DNA of 64,000 bases, from NCBI RefSeq assembly GCF_025642155.1, contig NZ_CP106798.1, forward strand, positions 9,194,819 through 9,258,818. The letters are read 5' to 3'. Below are positions 20,282 to 29,798 of the stretch, one piece after another. Each line of letters opens with the position of its first letter. Within the stretch, counting starts at the first letter, position 1. A program made the position numbers and the translations under genes. The notes under the pieces were generated by a model. It searched no databases. It worked only from the letters and a program-made list of their open reading frames with translations, and had not been told where the DNA came from. The stretch is from Streptomyces sp. HUAS 15-9 (GTDB lineage: Bacteria; Actinomycetota; Actinomycetes; Streptomycetales; Streptomycetaceae).

Positions 20282-21354
20282 TCAGTCGGGCAGGGTGGCC
20301 AGCGACCAGCACCAGCCGGCCAGCTCGCGGGCGATGGCCACGTTCGCGACGACCGGCCGCTTGTGGTGGGCGATGAAGGTCGTCCAGCGCTGGTTGAGCC
20401 GCTGGTTGCCCAGGTGTCCGCGGGCACGCGCCGCGGCCGGTGCGCGTTGCCAGCGGGCTTGGATCGTGGCCCCGGCCCGGTAGCGCTTGCGGTGGTGCCA
20501 GGCGGCTTCGACCAACAGCCTGCGGGCATGGGAGTTGCCGGTCTTGGTGATCGGTCCTTGCGAACGGGACTGGCCGCTGGAGGACTCACTCGGTACCAGC
20601 CCGAGGTAGGCGCCGATGCTCGCGCCGGTGAACCGCTCCCAGTCGCCGATCTCCACGGCCAGGGCGAAGCCGGTGAGCGTGTCGATTCCGCGCAGGCACC
20701 CGATCCGGGCGACCACCGCAGACACGGTGAGCCGGTGGCCATCGCGGTGATCGCTTTATCGAGTCGGGCCCGGCGTCCCTCGGCCAGGACCACCGCCTCA
20801 TACGCGCTGTCGTAGGCCGCCTGCAGCGCCACGTCGTCGAAGCGTTGCGCGCCGAGCCACGCATGGTGCGCCGGCCGCCACGTGACCCCGCCGCTCCACA
20901 CGAGCCCTTGGCGCAGCAGCAGTTTGCTCACCCGATGACGCGCCCGCATCAGATCCCCGCGCACATCCTCGCGCGCCCCCACCAGATCCCGGGCGGCTTC
21001 TTCGGCCGGCGAGGGCACCCGCACTGCGGTGAACTCGTCCAGGCGCAGCAGCTTCGCCAGGTGCAAAGCGTCGCGGGTATCGGTTTTCACCCGCTCACCG
21101 GCCGGACGCTGCAGTCTCGAGGGCGCGAGTACCTCGCAGCGTATCCCCGCCACCGCGGCTGGACCGGGCAGGCGACCGATCCACCCGAGGACGTCAGCAT
21201 GCTGCGGTGTGAGCCGACAGCGGATCAACTCCCCGGCCACTGTGTCGATCGCGCACGCCACCACGCTGCGGGCATGCGCATCCAACCCGACGCTCGTACG
21301 CTCAGAAAACACCGAAATGTAGGCACTACCGGCCAGGCTGCGCCCGGTCAGCAA
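20282..21354 (-). pseudogene. IS110-family transposase, decayed
   Basis: The N-terminal RuvC-like domain reads from 21354 (TSVGLDAHARSVVACAID; VKTDTRDALHLAKLL). A segment normally present between AAVA and GIRCEVLAPS is missing, which would remove one catalytic residue. The C-terminal Tnp_20 part continues in another frame from about 20725 (IGCLRGIDTLTGFALAVEIG, then GLVPSESSSGQSR). With a deletion and a frameshift it cannot be active. Confidence 0.82.
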
Positions 21355-21475
21355 CCCACGACAACTTGCGAGCGAGGCCCGGACCCACGACCGGCACCTT
21401 CAGCCCCAGAGAACTCCTGGCCGTTGGGGAAGGACCACCGTGATGGGCGGCGCTCGGGCGGCGTGTCCGCCACGG

Positions 21476-21735
21476 CTACGCCGCCTCTTGGCCCTCGCCG
21501 TCCTCGCGTTCGAGGGCGTGCTTGAGCTGGGAGCGGGCATCGGGCGGTTCGGGTCCGGCGATCTCGCTCCAGAAGGCGTGCGTGAGGATCACGGCAGTGA
21601 GGTCACGTGCCTTCTCCCGCAGCGCGGCAACCTGCTGCTGTTCGTGCTCCGAGCCTGGCGAGTCCGGGTACGCGCGGGACGTGGCGAGTCTTGCCCTCGG
21701 GACGCCCCCAGGCCTCCATCGGCTCCGCCCAGGCG
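21476..21735 (-). CDS. Small acidic hypothetical protein
   Basis: The C-terminal part reads REKARDLTAVILTHAFWSEI and then SQLKHALEREDGEGQEAA, which looks like protein. The N-terminus is unclear; a frameshift or an alternative start near 21720 is possible. No family recognised. Confidence 0.33.
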
Positions 21736-21798
21736 CCGGGCGTGACGGCGGGCGGGGGAACAGGGAAGACTCGGAGCAGACTGGAGAGGGGCGCCGCG

Positions 21799-21984
21799 AT
21801 GACCGCACAGCCGATTCACCCGCACGGCCCGGAGCGGGTGCTGCGTAACGCCGAGGGCATCGCGGCCGCGCTGTCCGGCGAGCGCCGGATGGAGTTCTAC
21901 CGCGAACTGCTGGCCGCCGCGCCCGAGGACGCCGGCCTCCTACTGCCGAGCAGAAGGAAGAACCCGGCCAAGGCAGACACTTGA
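21799..21984 (+). CDS. Small hypothetical protein, 61 residues
   Basis: It starts at ATG 21799 after a GGAGAGG purine site and reads PERVLRNAEGIAAALSGERR then MEFYRELLAAAPED. This resembles small conserved actinomycete proteins with an N-terminal helix pair. The end (LPSRRKNPAKADT) differs from the rest and may come from a frameshift. It is divergent from the small gene at 21476-21735. Function unknown. Confidence 0.42.
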   Translation: MTAQPIHPHGPERVLRNAEGIAAALSGERRMEFYRELLAAAPEDAGLLLPSRRKNPAKADT

Positions 21985-22365
21985 CCGGCCCCGCCCCTTC
22001 ATAGATGACTTCGGCTCGTCAGACATCCCATGGCATTGAGATGTCAAGCCGTAGCGGCGAGGGTTGCGTGGTGTGACCATGCGGTGGGCTCGCCGTAGAG
22101 GGGATCGCGCCCTAATGGATCCAGTGCTCACGCCCGAACTGCCCGGCGGGCACGCCATCCCATCAGCAGTCAGCCCTCCCGGCCAACCAGCAGGGGCACG
22201 GTCTGACGACGGAAGTCAGTGCTTCCGGGTGACGTAGTGCTCACCCGCTGGCGGCTACGGACCGTAGTCTCTCCCACGGCCCGACGAGTCCCATTAGGGT
22301 GACATTGGTCTGCACGCCACGGGCCTGGCTCGCGGCACCGTGGGAGTGTCACCTTCTGGGCAAGG
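21985..22365. other. Gap without a supported gene
   Basis: Only short, unconvincing frames on both strands. The TetR gene ends into it from the right. Nothing else is seen. Confidence 0.3.
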
Positions 22366-22914
22366 TCATGTTGCGTTGCGGAGCATGGCTGTAGCGACCG
22401 CGCATGCCTCCGCTGCGGGAGCCGACGTGCGTTCCCGCAGCGCAGTGACGATCGCGCCGTCCATCAGCAGAACGAACCGTCGCGCGAGTGCCTCGGCATC
22501 CTCGTGCCCACTTCTGGCAAGCAGGCCCGCAACGTACGCGGTGACGCGCTCCTTGTGCTCGGCAGCAACCCGGTACGCCGCACTGCCGGTGTCGGCGGTC
22601 TCGGCCATGGTGTTGATGAAGGCGCAGCCGCGGAAGTCCGCGTCGGCGAAGCGCTCGGCCAGTGCGCGGAAGACGTCCAGGGGTTTTCCGCCGAAGGCGT
22701 CCACGCGTTCGGCCAGCCAGGCGCGCCAGGCCTGGTCGCGTCGTTGCAGGACGGCCACAACCAGGTCGTCCTTGCTGGCGAAATGCCTGTAGAAGGAGGC
22801 CCGGCCGACTCCGGACACAGCCAGGATGCGTTCGACACCGACGGCGCGGATGCCCTCGGCGTAGAAGAGATCCTCGGCGGCGTCGAGGAGGCGTTCGCGT
22901 GCGTGGGTGGCCAT
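22366..22914 (-). CDS. TetR/AcrR-family repressor
   Basis: A 182-residue protein of normal family length. Residues 25-50 form the helix-turn-helix (VERILAVSGVGRASFYRHFA, then SKDDLV). The C-terminal ligand domain contains ADFRGCAFINTMAE, a form common in TetR proteins that respond to small electrophiles or drugs. It is divergent from the AhpD-like gene. The 94-base gap carries two copies of a palindrome (see the operator entry), so it very probably represses both itself and the neighbour. Confidence 0.92.
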   Translation of the reverse strand: MATHARERLLDAAEDLFYAEGIRAVGVERILAVSGVGRASFYRHFASKDDLVVAVLQRRDQAWRAWLAERVDAFGGKPLDVFRALAERFADADFRGCAFINTMAETADTGSAAYRVAAEHKERVTAYVAGLLARSGHEDAEALARRFVLLMDGAIVTALRERTSAPAAEACAVATAMLRNAT

Positions 22915-22934
22915 GTGACCAGGCTATCCCGATC

Positions 22935-22995
22935 TTGACGGTTACGGAACCGATCAGTACCGTCTTGCCACAAGAAGACGGAACCGATCGGTACC
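22935..22995 (+). promoter_or_regulatory. Promoter with two TetR-type operators
   Basis: TTGACG at 22935-22940 and TACCGT at 22958-22963 are spaced 17 bases. GGAACCGATCAGTACC (22946-22961) overlaps this promoter and GGAACCGATCGGTACC (22980-22995) lies downstream. Each is a near-perfect inverted repeat, and their centres are 34 bases apart. The gap is shared by the divergent TetR and AhpD-like genes. Confidence 0.72.
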
Positions 22996-23008
22996 ATCTG
23001 GAGGACTC

Positions 23009-23530
23009 GTGCCACGTATGCCGCAGCTCACCGACGACCCCTCGGGGCTTCTCGACCAGACCCGCCGCCAGCTCGGCCGACTGCCCAACCTGTACGCGGC
23101 GCTGGCCAACGGCCCGGCGGCACTCGCCGGGTACCTGGCCTTGCGCGATCACCTCGGCCGTGGCGTTCTGCCCACCCGGCTGCGCGAGCAGCTTGCGCTC
23201 CTGGCCGCACAGGAGAACCACTGCACGTACTGCGTCAGCGCCCACACGCTGCGGGGCCGGAAGCTGGGCCTGAGTGACGAGGAACTGGTCCGCACCCGCG
23301 AGGCTGCCGACGACACCGACCCGCACGCTGACGCGGTGCTGCGGATCGCCCGCGAGGTTATGCGTACTGGGGGCCGCGTCGAGGACACGGCGCTGGCCGA
23401 GGCCCGCCGAGCCGGGGTGACCGACGCCGAGCTGGCCGAGATCGTCGCCCACATCGCACTCAACACGCTGTCCAACTACTTCAACCACCTTGCCCAGCCG
23501 GACCTCGACTTCCCGGAGGTGTCCGCGTGA
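23009..23530 (+). CDS. AhpD/carboxymuconolactone-decarboxylase-like protein
   Basis: A 173-residue alpha-helical protein. HCTYCVSAHTLRGRKLGL (about residues 71-88) is the CxxC...H motif of the AhpD-like peroxidase group, so a redox role is expected. The start is GTG 23009 or ATG 23018; both follow GGAGGA at a good distance. The stop overlaps the next GTG. Controlled by the divergent TetR gene through the shared operators. Likely role: handling of peroxide or reactive organics. Confidence 0.9.
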   Translation: MPRMPQLTDDPSGLLDQTRRQLGRLPNLYAALANGPAALAGYLALRDHLGRGVLPTRLREQLALLAAQENHCTYCVSAHTLRGRKLGLSDEELVRTREAADDTDPHADAVLRIAREVMRTGGRVEDTALAEARRAGVTDAELAEIVAHIALNTLSNYFNHLAQPDLDFPEVSA

Positions 23531-23709
23531 TCCGCGAGTGGCGCAAGGGCTCGATCGAGCTCGTGTCCGGCTACACCATCACCGACGCCGACGGCCGTTC
23601 CGTCGGCCGCGCCGAGGGCGTCGACTTCGCGCTCGAGGGCGGCTTCGTCAACGTCCGACTCCCTGGCGCCCCCATACCCAGTTGGTCTCAGCTCCGGCCG
23701 TCCGTCTGA
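23527..23709 (+). CDS. Short partner frame, probably 3'-truncated gene
   Basis: A 60-residue frame from a GTG overlapping the previous stop, so it is coupled. It reads IELVSGYTITDADGRSVGRA then EGVDFALEGGFVNVRLPG, a mix of beta strands and turns. It stops abruptly and the next DNA is non-coding, so the original gene may have been longer. No family is recognised. Confidence 0.42.
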   Translation: MIREWRKGSIELVSGYTITDADGRSVGRAEGVDFALEGGFVNVRLPGAPIPSWSQLRPSV

Positions 23710-23982
23710 TCACCTGCGAATCCTGACCTGACCTTGAGGCTCTGATGCGGGCTATTGCCTGGCCAGTCAGGTCGCCGGTGTCAGTCATGCGCTCAAGGGC
23801 GCCATAGCCTCACCCCGGCATGCGCGGGCCCGGCCCGGATCGCGTGATCCTGGGCCGGGTCGATCACTGATTTCGGCTGGTTACTGACTTGGCTCGTCAA
23901 GGTGATGCTGGATCGTCGAGGGTCAGGCCGGTGCCCGCTATGAAGCCGTCGAGGGTTTCGGGCCGGTACTGGAGGCGTTTTA

Positions 23983-24835
23983 GACGTCATCTCATTTGGC
24001 GTATTCGGTAGCCTGCTGGTGTGGGAATCGTGGAGCGGTTGGTGCCGGACGAGTTGTGGGAGTTGTTCCAGCGGGTGGTGCCGGAAGCGCCTACCCGGCC
24101 TCAGGGTGGCGGCCGACGTCGACACGGCGACCGGGAGGTGCTGGCTGCGATCGTGTTTGTGGCCACATCGGGATGCACATGGCAGCAGCTGCCGTCCGCG
24201 TCGTTCGGGCCGTCGGGAGCAACGGCTCACAGGCGCTTCGCCGAGTGGACGAAGGCCAGAGTCTGGGCCAAGCTGCACCGCCTGGTCCTCGACGAACTCG
24301 GCGCCCGTGGTGAGCTGGACTGGTTGCGCTGCGCGATCGACTCGGTGAACATGCGTGCCCTGAAAAGGGGGACCTGACAGGCCCGAATCCTGTCGACCGG
24401 GGCAAGTACGGCTCGAAGATCCACTTGATCACCGAGCGGACCGGTCTGCCCCTGTCTGCGGGGATCTCGGGAGCGAACCTGCACGACAGCCAGGCGCTGA
24501 TCCCGCTGGTGAAGGGCATACCGCCGATCCGCTCCCGGCGCGGACGTCGACGACGCAGACCGGGAAAGCTCCACGCCGACAAGGGATACGACTACGACAA
24601 CCTGCGGCGATGGTTACGCAAGCGGGGCATCAGGCACCGCATCGCCCGCAAGGGCATCGAGTCCTCGACCCGCTTGGGCCGGCACCGTTGGACCATAGAA
24701 CGCACGATGTCCTGGCTCGCTGGATGCCGTCGACTGCACCGCCGTTACGAGCGCAAGAGCGAGCACTTCCTGGCCTTCACCAGCATCGCCTGCACCCTCA
24801 TCTGCTACCGCAGACTCACCAAATGAGATGTCTTC
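23983..24835 (+). mobile_element. IS5-family element, 853 bp, copy 2
   Basis: Almost identical to 9744-10596 but inverted. Flanked by TTA at 23980-23982 and 24836-24838, a three-base TNA duplication. Ends are GACGTCATCTCATTTGG and GAAGACATCTCATTTGG. It lies just upstream of a truncated alkene-reductase gene. Confidence 0.93.
24021..24826 (+). CDS. IS5-family transposase in two frames
   Basis: Same two-frame design and the same A4-G5 slip site (near 24361-24369) as copy 1. The only clear difference seen is a Gly for Ser change near residue 31 (GGGRRRHGD against GGSRRRHGD). The second frame holds the catalytic Asp and Glu regions. It probably expresses a fused protein by -1 frameshifting. Confidence 0.82.
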
Positions 24836-24879
24836 TTAGCCGGTTGCGGACGAGCGTTTCCAGGTGGTCGAGGGCGACG

Positions 24880-25478
24880 ACGGCGAGGTTGGCCAATGCG
24901 TACGGCGGCAGCGCGGCCAACCGTATGCGCTTGCTGAACGAGGTGCTCGACGCCGTGTGCGCCCAGTGGCCCGCCGAGCGGGTGGGCGTGCGCCTGACCC
25001 CGAGAACAGTTTCAACTCGATGTCGGGCTCCGACCCGCAGGGCCACTTCGAGTACTTCCTGGGGCAGCTGAGTGCGCGCGGCCTGGCGTACGCACACGTC
25101 CTGGAAGGCGACATGGCGACGAAGACCGCTTCCGTCGACTACCGTGCGCTGCGGACCAGGTTCACCGGAGCGTTCATCGCCAACAACGGCTACGACCTCG
25201 CCCGCGTCCAGGCAGTGGTGAACAGCGGGCACACCGACCTGGTCGCCTTCGGCCCGCCGTTCCTGGCCAACCCGGACCTGGTCAGCCGCTACCGGGAGAA
25301 CCTGCCGCTGGCCGCGGCCGACCCGACCACGTTCTACGGCGGCGGGGAGGCCGGCTACACGGACTATCCGTCCTACCGGGGCGACGGAGCCCAGACACGC
25401 ACCCTCGCGGCTGCGGCCGATGTCCAGTCCGGCATGCCGCTGCACCTGGCTCTGCAGGACCTGCCGCCGGTCGGCTGA
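24880..25478 (+). pseudogene. Old-yellow-enzyme alkene reductase, 3' part
   Basis: The 5' fragment reads NAYGGSAANRMRLLNEVLDA, then VRLTP, in one frame. One base is missing near 25000, after which the other frame gives FNSMSGSDPQGHFEYFLG, FTGAFIANNGYDLARVQ, and DLVAFGPPFLANPDLVSRY. These are the C-terminal flavin-binding blocks of NemA-like reductases. The N-terminal half, with the first FMN-binding region, is absent. It starts just after the IS5 copy. Confidence 0.76.
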
Positions 25479-25694
25479 CGCGGCTCCCGGCCTCGGGCCG
25501 CTCGGCCGGGTCCACCGGCGGCGTCGTAGCGCGCGCCGGCCCCGGGACACTGCCGCCGCCAAGCCGGCAGGCCGTTGCCGATCGGTGCTGGGGGCCGTCC
25601 CGGTGCCGGACCTGGCAATGGTGCGTCACTCACTGCGTGTGGTGAGGCGTCCGGCGGCTTCGAGTCGTGCGAGGCGGCCGTGCTGCCGATCGGC

Positions 25695-26372
25695 TCACTG
25701 CCGTACCCGGTCGGGATCCAGCGCGGCGCCGTGGCCGACGTGGAGGGCCGTGGGGTTGAGGGCGAGCATCTCGCGGAGGCTGGCGAGGTTCTGCCGCGGG
25801 TCGTCGTGGAAGGGCGGGTTGGCGGGCCTGCCGGGGATCAGGCCCATGAAGGAGCCGGCGACCAGGTCGCCGGCGACGAGGTCGCCGTCGTCGGTGAGGA
25901 CCGAGACCGATCCGGCGGTGTGGCCCGGGGTGGGCATGATGCGCGCCGCGAGCCCGAAGTCCTCCAGGCTCGTCTCGCCGCGAATCAGCACGGCCGGTTC
26001 GAAGGATTCGGCCTGGACGTGGAGGTTTTTGTTCCGGGCCATGAGGCGGCCCATCGGGCCGGTGGGCAGGTACGGTTCACGGACCCGGCCGGAGCGGTAT
26101 GGCCCGAGGTCGGCGATGTGGCCGGCTACGGGCGCGCCGGTGAGCCGGTGCAGTTCGGCGGCGGAGCCGAAGTGGTCGATGTGGCCGTGGGTGATGACGA
26201 TCAGCGAGACGTCGGCGGGGTCGACGCCGTGGGCGGCGATCTCCTCGTGGATCTTCTGGCCGCTGCCCGGGGTTCCGGCATCGACGATGACGGGCCGTCG
26301 GCCGAGCAGCAGGTAGGCGTTGATGTTGTGCCGGCCCATGACCGGAATCGGGACGACCTTCGTGCGGGACAT
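25695..26372 (-). CDS. Metallo-beta-lactamase-fold hydrolase
   Basis: A 225-residue protein. VITHGHIDHFGSAAEL is the HxHxDH metal motif. PTPGHTAGSVSVL supplies the next His, VAGDLVAGS the bridging Asp, and LHVGHGAAL the last His. The start is ATG 26372 after GGAGGAAAG; an upstream in-frame start is rejected. It is complete and probably binds two metals; the substrate is unknown. It lies 105 bases downstream of, and in the same direction as, the GlxA-type regulator, which probably controls it. Confidence 0.9.
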   Translation of the reverse strand: MSRTKVVPIPVMGRHNINAYLLLGRRPVIVDAGTPGSGQKIHEEIAAHGVDPADVSLIVITHGHIDHFGSAAELHRLTGAPVAGHIADLGPYRSGRVREPYLPTGPMGRLMARNKNLHVQAESFEPAVLIRGETSLEDFGLAARIMPTPGHTAGSVSVLTDDGDLVAGDLVAGSFMGLIPGRPANPPFHDDPRQNLASLREMLALNPTALHVGHGAALDPDRVRQ

Positions 26373-26477
26373 GGCTTTCCTCCGAAGTGTGCTGGTCGAT
26401 GCCACCCTGTGCGGGCATGGCGAAGCTCGGCCGGTGCGGCAGCGCGCGCCGGCCGGCAGGTGGTGCGGGTGCGTGGC

Positions 26478-27452
26478 TCAGAAGCGGCGGCGGTACTCGG
26501 CCGGGGTGGTGCCCAGCCGCCGCCGGAAGACGCGGTGCAGCGTCTCCACGGAGCCGAGGCCGCTGGCGGCGGAGACCTCGGGCAGGCTCCGGTCGCTGTC
26601 CTCCAGCAGTCGCCGGGCGGCCTCCAGCCTGGCCGCCTCCACGTAGGCGGCCGGTGTCGTGGAGGTGCGCTGCTGAAACAGCCGGGTGAAGTGGCGCACG
26701 CTCAGGTGCGTGCGGGCCGCGAGGGCTTCGAGGGAGAGGTCCTCGGTGAGGTGTTCGGCGATCCACCTGCGCAGCTCGTCGATCCGGTCGTCCGAGGAGC
26801 CCTGGACGGAAAGCGGCACGCTGAACTGGCTCTGCCCGCCCGAACGTTTGACGTACATCACCATCATCCGGGCCGTCGCGAGCGCGAGATCCTGGCCGTG
26901 GTCCTCGGCGACCATTCCCAGCGCCATGTCCATCCCCGAGGTGACGCCGGCGCAGGTCCACACCTGCCCGTCCCGGATGAAGATCGGATCGGGATCGACC
27001 CGGACGCTGGGGTGTTCGGCGGCCAGCCTGGCTGCGGTGAGCCAGTGCGTGGTGGCCGGGCGGCCGTCGAGCAGCCCGGCGGCGGCCAGCAGGTGCGCTC
27101 CCGCGCAGATCGATCCGATCCGCCGGGCCCGGGGTGCAGCGCGGCGCAGCCAGTCGGTGACCTCGTGGTCGATCACCGGCTCCACGCCGCCGTCGACAAG
27201 CTCGATCGCCCCCGACACCAGCAGGGTGTCGATCGGGCCGGTCACGTCGTCGAGGGCCAGGTCGGCCATCAGCCGGACGCCGCTGGAGGTGGTCACCGGA
27301 CCGCCGTCGGCCGTCGCGATCCGCATGAGGTAGCCGGGCCGGTCGGCTCCGGCGACCCGGGAGGCGACAGAGAACACCTCGGCCGGTCCGGTGGTGTCCA
27401 GCAGCTCGATGCCGGGGAAGGCGACGATCACGACGCGGTGCGGTTGGGGCAT
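26478..27452 (-). CDS. GlxA-type regulator (DJ-1/PfpI plus AraC domains)
   Basis: A 324-residue protein. Residues 1-180 are a DJ-1/PfpI-like domain with the nucleophile-elbow-like IGSICAGAHLLAAAGLLDG. Residues 215-320 are an AraC DNA-binding domain (LSLEALAARTHLSVRHFTRL and LHRVFRRRLGTTPAEYRRR). Start chosen at ATG 27452, where the DJ-1 strand begins. Members are transcription activators, often of amino-acid or small-molecule catabolism. The downstream MBL-hydrolase gene is the likely target. Confidence 0.92.
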   Translation of the reverse strand: MPQPHRVVIVAFPGIELLDTTGPAEVFSVASRVAGADRPGYLMRIATADGGPVTTSSGVRLMADLALDDVTGPIDTLLVSGAIELVDGGVEPVIDHEVTDWLRRAAPRARRIGSICAGAHLLAAAGLLDGRPATTHWLTAARLAAEHPSVRVDPDPIFIRDGQVWTCAGVTSGMDMALGMVAEDHGQDLALATARMMVMYVKRSGGQSQFSVPLSVQGSSDDRIDELRRWIAEHLTEDLSLEALAARTHLSVRHFTRLFQQRTSTTPAAYVEAARLEAARRLLEDSDRSLPEVSAASGLGSVETLHRVFRRRLGTTPAEYRRRF

Positions 27453-27546
27453 GCCCTGATCATTCCGCCCGGCCGGACATGGCTGCAATGACCAGGATCT
27501 GTCACATCAGGCCATCGAGCGCGATGGCCGGCGGGCGCCAACGCCG

Positions 27547-27686
27547 TCACAGCTGACGCTCAGTCCGCTCCCCGTCGTCGTCCTCATCCACAGCCTCCGC
27601 TGGGTCTCGCAGGGGCCGCAGCCCGCCGCGGGCCGGGCCGGAGGCACGGAAGGTATAGCGGCCCAGCACGTTGAGGTTGGCGTGCT
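27547..27686 (-). pseudogene. Tn3-family transposase C-terminus
   Basis: About 46 residues: LKHANLNVLGRYTFRA, then LRPLRDPAEAVDEDDD and a stop. This matches the C-terminal tail of actinomycete Tn3-type transposases (an NxLGRYxF motif followed by an acidic tail). It is cut by the IS at 27687. Removing the nested ISs would join it to 32806 and beyond, but little Tn3 sequence is recognisable there, so the fragment is old. Confidence 0.55.
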
Positions 27687-27689
27687 TGA

Positions 27690-28789
27690 GAGGGCATTTG
27701 ATCTAGGCGAATTGCCCTTTCTATTCTAGTAAGTCCCTCGCCAGGTTGGTGTCGTCTCGTCCGTTATGCGCTTGGCGAGGTTGTCGATCGAGGCGACGTG
27801 GATCATGGCCTCGGAGCTGGCGGGAAGGGTCTCGTAATCGCGAGAAAGGCGCCGGTGCAACATAAGCCAACCCAGGCTTCGCTCGACTACCCAGCGTCTT
27901 TTGACAACGTGAAAGCCGTGAACTCCGGGGTTTCTGTTGACGACTTCGACGTCGATTCCGAGACGTGCGCCGTGCTCGATGACGGCGTTCTTGAAGCCGG
28001 TGTCGACCCAGCTCTTGGCGATGGTTGGATACGTCTTCTTGGCTTGGTCGAGAAGACGTATTCCTACGGCGTTCTCGGAGAGGCTCGCGGCGGTGACAGT
28101 CACGGCGAGGATGAGTCCGATCGTATCGGTGAGTATGCCTCGCTTGCGGCCGACGATCTTCTTGGCGGCGTCCGTTCCCTGGCTGGTCAGGGGCACGTTG
28201 GTGGAGGTCTTCACGCTCTGGGTGTCGATGACGGACCCTGTGGGTTCGGGCTTGCGCCCTTCCTTCACGCGGGCGAGCCCGGTCAGGTCGTAGTTGAGCT
28301 GGGCGAGGATTCCCTCATCGCGCCAGGCGGCATAGTAGGCGTAGACGGTGCCGTAGTTCGGGAAGTCGTGTGGGAGGTATTTCCAGGGGATTCCCGTGCG
28401 GTTGATGTAGAGGAGTGCGTTGAATACGTCGCGCAGGTCGACCTTGGCCGGCTGCCCGGTGGGTCTGCGGTCGAGCCGGGCTTTTCTCCAGGCCGTCAAC
28501 GTCGGCTCGATTAGGGCCCATCGGGCGTCGGAAAGGTCGCTGGGGTACGGCTTCCGCTGGCTCACGTTCCAGAGGGATCATGGGTGTGACGGAAGATCGG
28601 GTTCCGGTGATCATCGGGCGGTTCCGTGCCATCTCTACGTCAGACACGCTTCGAGGATCGAAGCCGAGCGAAACGGGCGGGCAGGTCCGGAAGTCTTGAA
28701 GTGATGAAGCGCATTGATCCGCCGAAAGACCTCAAACTGACACAGCGACAGAACTCGCATACCGGCATGAGGCATACCTGAACGCCCAC
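27690..28789 (-). mobile_element. IS5-type element IS-a, copy A (1100 bp)
   Basis: Nearly identical and inverted relative to 31706-32805. Flanked by TGA at 27687-27689 and 28790-28792. Ends GAGGGCATTTGATC and, on the other side, GTGGGCGTTCAGGT. It sits exactly at the left end of IS-b. Confidence 0.92.
27726..28565 (-). CDS. IS5-family transposase, 279 residues (copy A)
   Basis: A complete single-frame transposase. The N-terminal domain reads YPSDLSDARWALIEPTL, then the typical WKYLPHDFPNYGTVYAYYAA. The catalytic parts are SVIDTQSVKTS (first Asp), KSWVDTGFKNAVIEHG (second Asp) and RRWVVERSLGWLMLHRRLSR (Glu). It differs from copy B by one residue seen near position 226 (His for Arg, in GVHGFHV against GVRGFHV). 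It looks active. Confidence 0.93.
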   Translation of the reverse strand: MSQRKPYPSDLSDARWALIEPTLTAWRKARLDRRPTGQPAKVDLRDVFNALLYINRTGIPWKYLPHDFPNYGTVYAYYAAWRDEGILAQLNYDLTGLARVKEGRKPEPTGSVIDTQSVKTSTNVPLTSQGTDAAKKIVGRKRGILTDTIGLILAVTVTAASLSENAVGIRLLDQAKKTYPTIAKSWVDTGFKNAVIEHGARLGIDVEVVNRNPGVHGFHVVKRRWVVERSLGWLMLHRRLSRDYETLPASSEAMIHVASIDNLAKRITDETTPTWRGTY

Positions 28790-29579
28790 TGAGAGGTCGT
28801 TTTCTCCCGATGTTTCATCCCGGAATTGGTGTTTGATCCCCAGGTGTCGGGTCGCGCCAGGAGATGGTGGCTTCGCCGGTGAGGCGGCGGGCCATCAGGT
28901 CGGTCATGGCGAGGTGGATCATGGCTTCGGAGCGGGCGGGCAGGGTCTCGTAGTCGCGCGCCAGGCGGCGGTGGAACATCAGCCATCCGTACGTGCGCTC
29001 CACGGTCCAGCGCTTAGGCAGCGGAGTGAACCCCCTGGTCCCGGGGGTGCGTTGGACGATTTCCATGTCGATGCCGAGCTGAGCGGCGTGCTCGACGAGG
29101 TGCTGGCGGTAGCCGCCATCGACCCAGACCTTGCGAATGGTGGGGTGAGCGGCCGCGACCTGGTCGATCAGGTGAGTTCCTGCTGCGGAGTCCTGCACGC
29201 TCGCGGCCGTGACCAGTACCGCGAGCAGTAGTCCGAGGGTGTCGGTGACGATGCTCCGCTTGCGGCCCACGATCTAATGGGCAGCAGTTGGAGCCGGAGA
29301 AGCCTCGTCCTGACCCAGGTGGATGAACCCTGAAATCGAGAGTGGCTCGATGGTTCTGACTCCGATCGATGGCGGGAGGGACGGGTTGTACTCGTCGTGG
29401 GTTCCCGGGGCCAGGACCCCTTGAATGCAGAGTCGAGCCGCCGCTTCTCCCGCCGTCCCGGTCACGTTGCCGGACACCGGCGTCAGCACGATGCCCTCCG
29501 TTGATCCGGGCTTGAGCCCCTGAAAAAGACCGGCGGGTGCTGGCGCTCGTGGTCGGCAACGTGACCGATCACATGATCA

Positions 29580-29745
29580 GACCGTTGACGTTCATGGTCC
29601 GAGCCGCTCGCAGGGATCACCTCTGACCTGTTCAGGAGCCATCGAGCTCTTCTCAAGACTGAGGACCCTGCAGGTCGCTGGGGTCACGAACGGCTAATCG
29701 GATGACGGGCCATCGAGCCCTGCCATTAGGGAGACGCGTGCCCCG
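29580..29745 (+). ncRNA. Candidate bridge RNA (donor loop visible)
   Basis: ATCGGATG at 29697-29704 equals the last bases of the element (31053-31060). A GGGC...GCCC hairpin (29707-29720) follows. CTGCCATTAG (29720-29729) is then almost the reverse complement of the CT core plus left end (CTAATGGGCAG). Two guide-like strands around a capped hairpin are the expected donor-binding loop. An upstream stem with CAGGGA and CCCTGCAGG may hold the target loop. Extents are approximate. Confidence 0.5.
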
Positions 29746-29798
29746 CACGGCTGTGACCAGCCAAAATACGCGACTCACCCGAGAGGACGTGAACCGTA

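Noticed and set aside
25575..27491. A 638-codon plus-strand frame
   Set aside because: It is antisense to the MBL hydrolase and GlxA genes, which carry clear motifs and ribosome sites.
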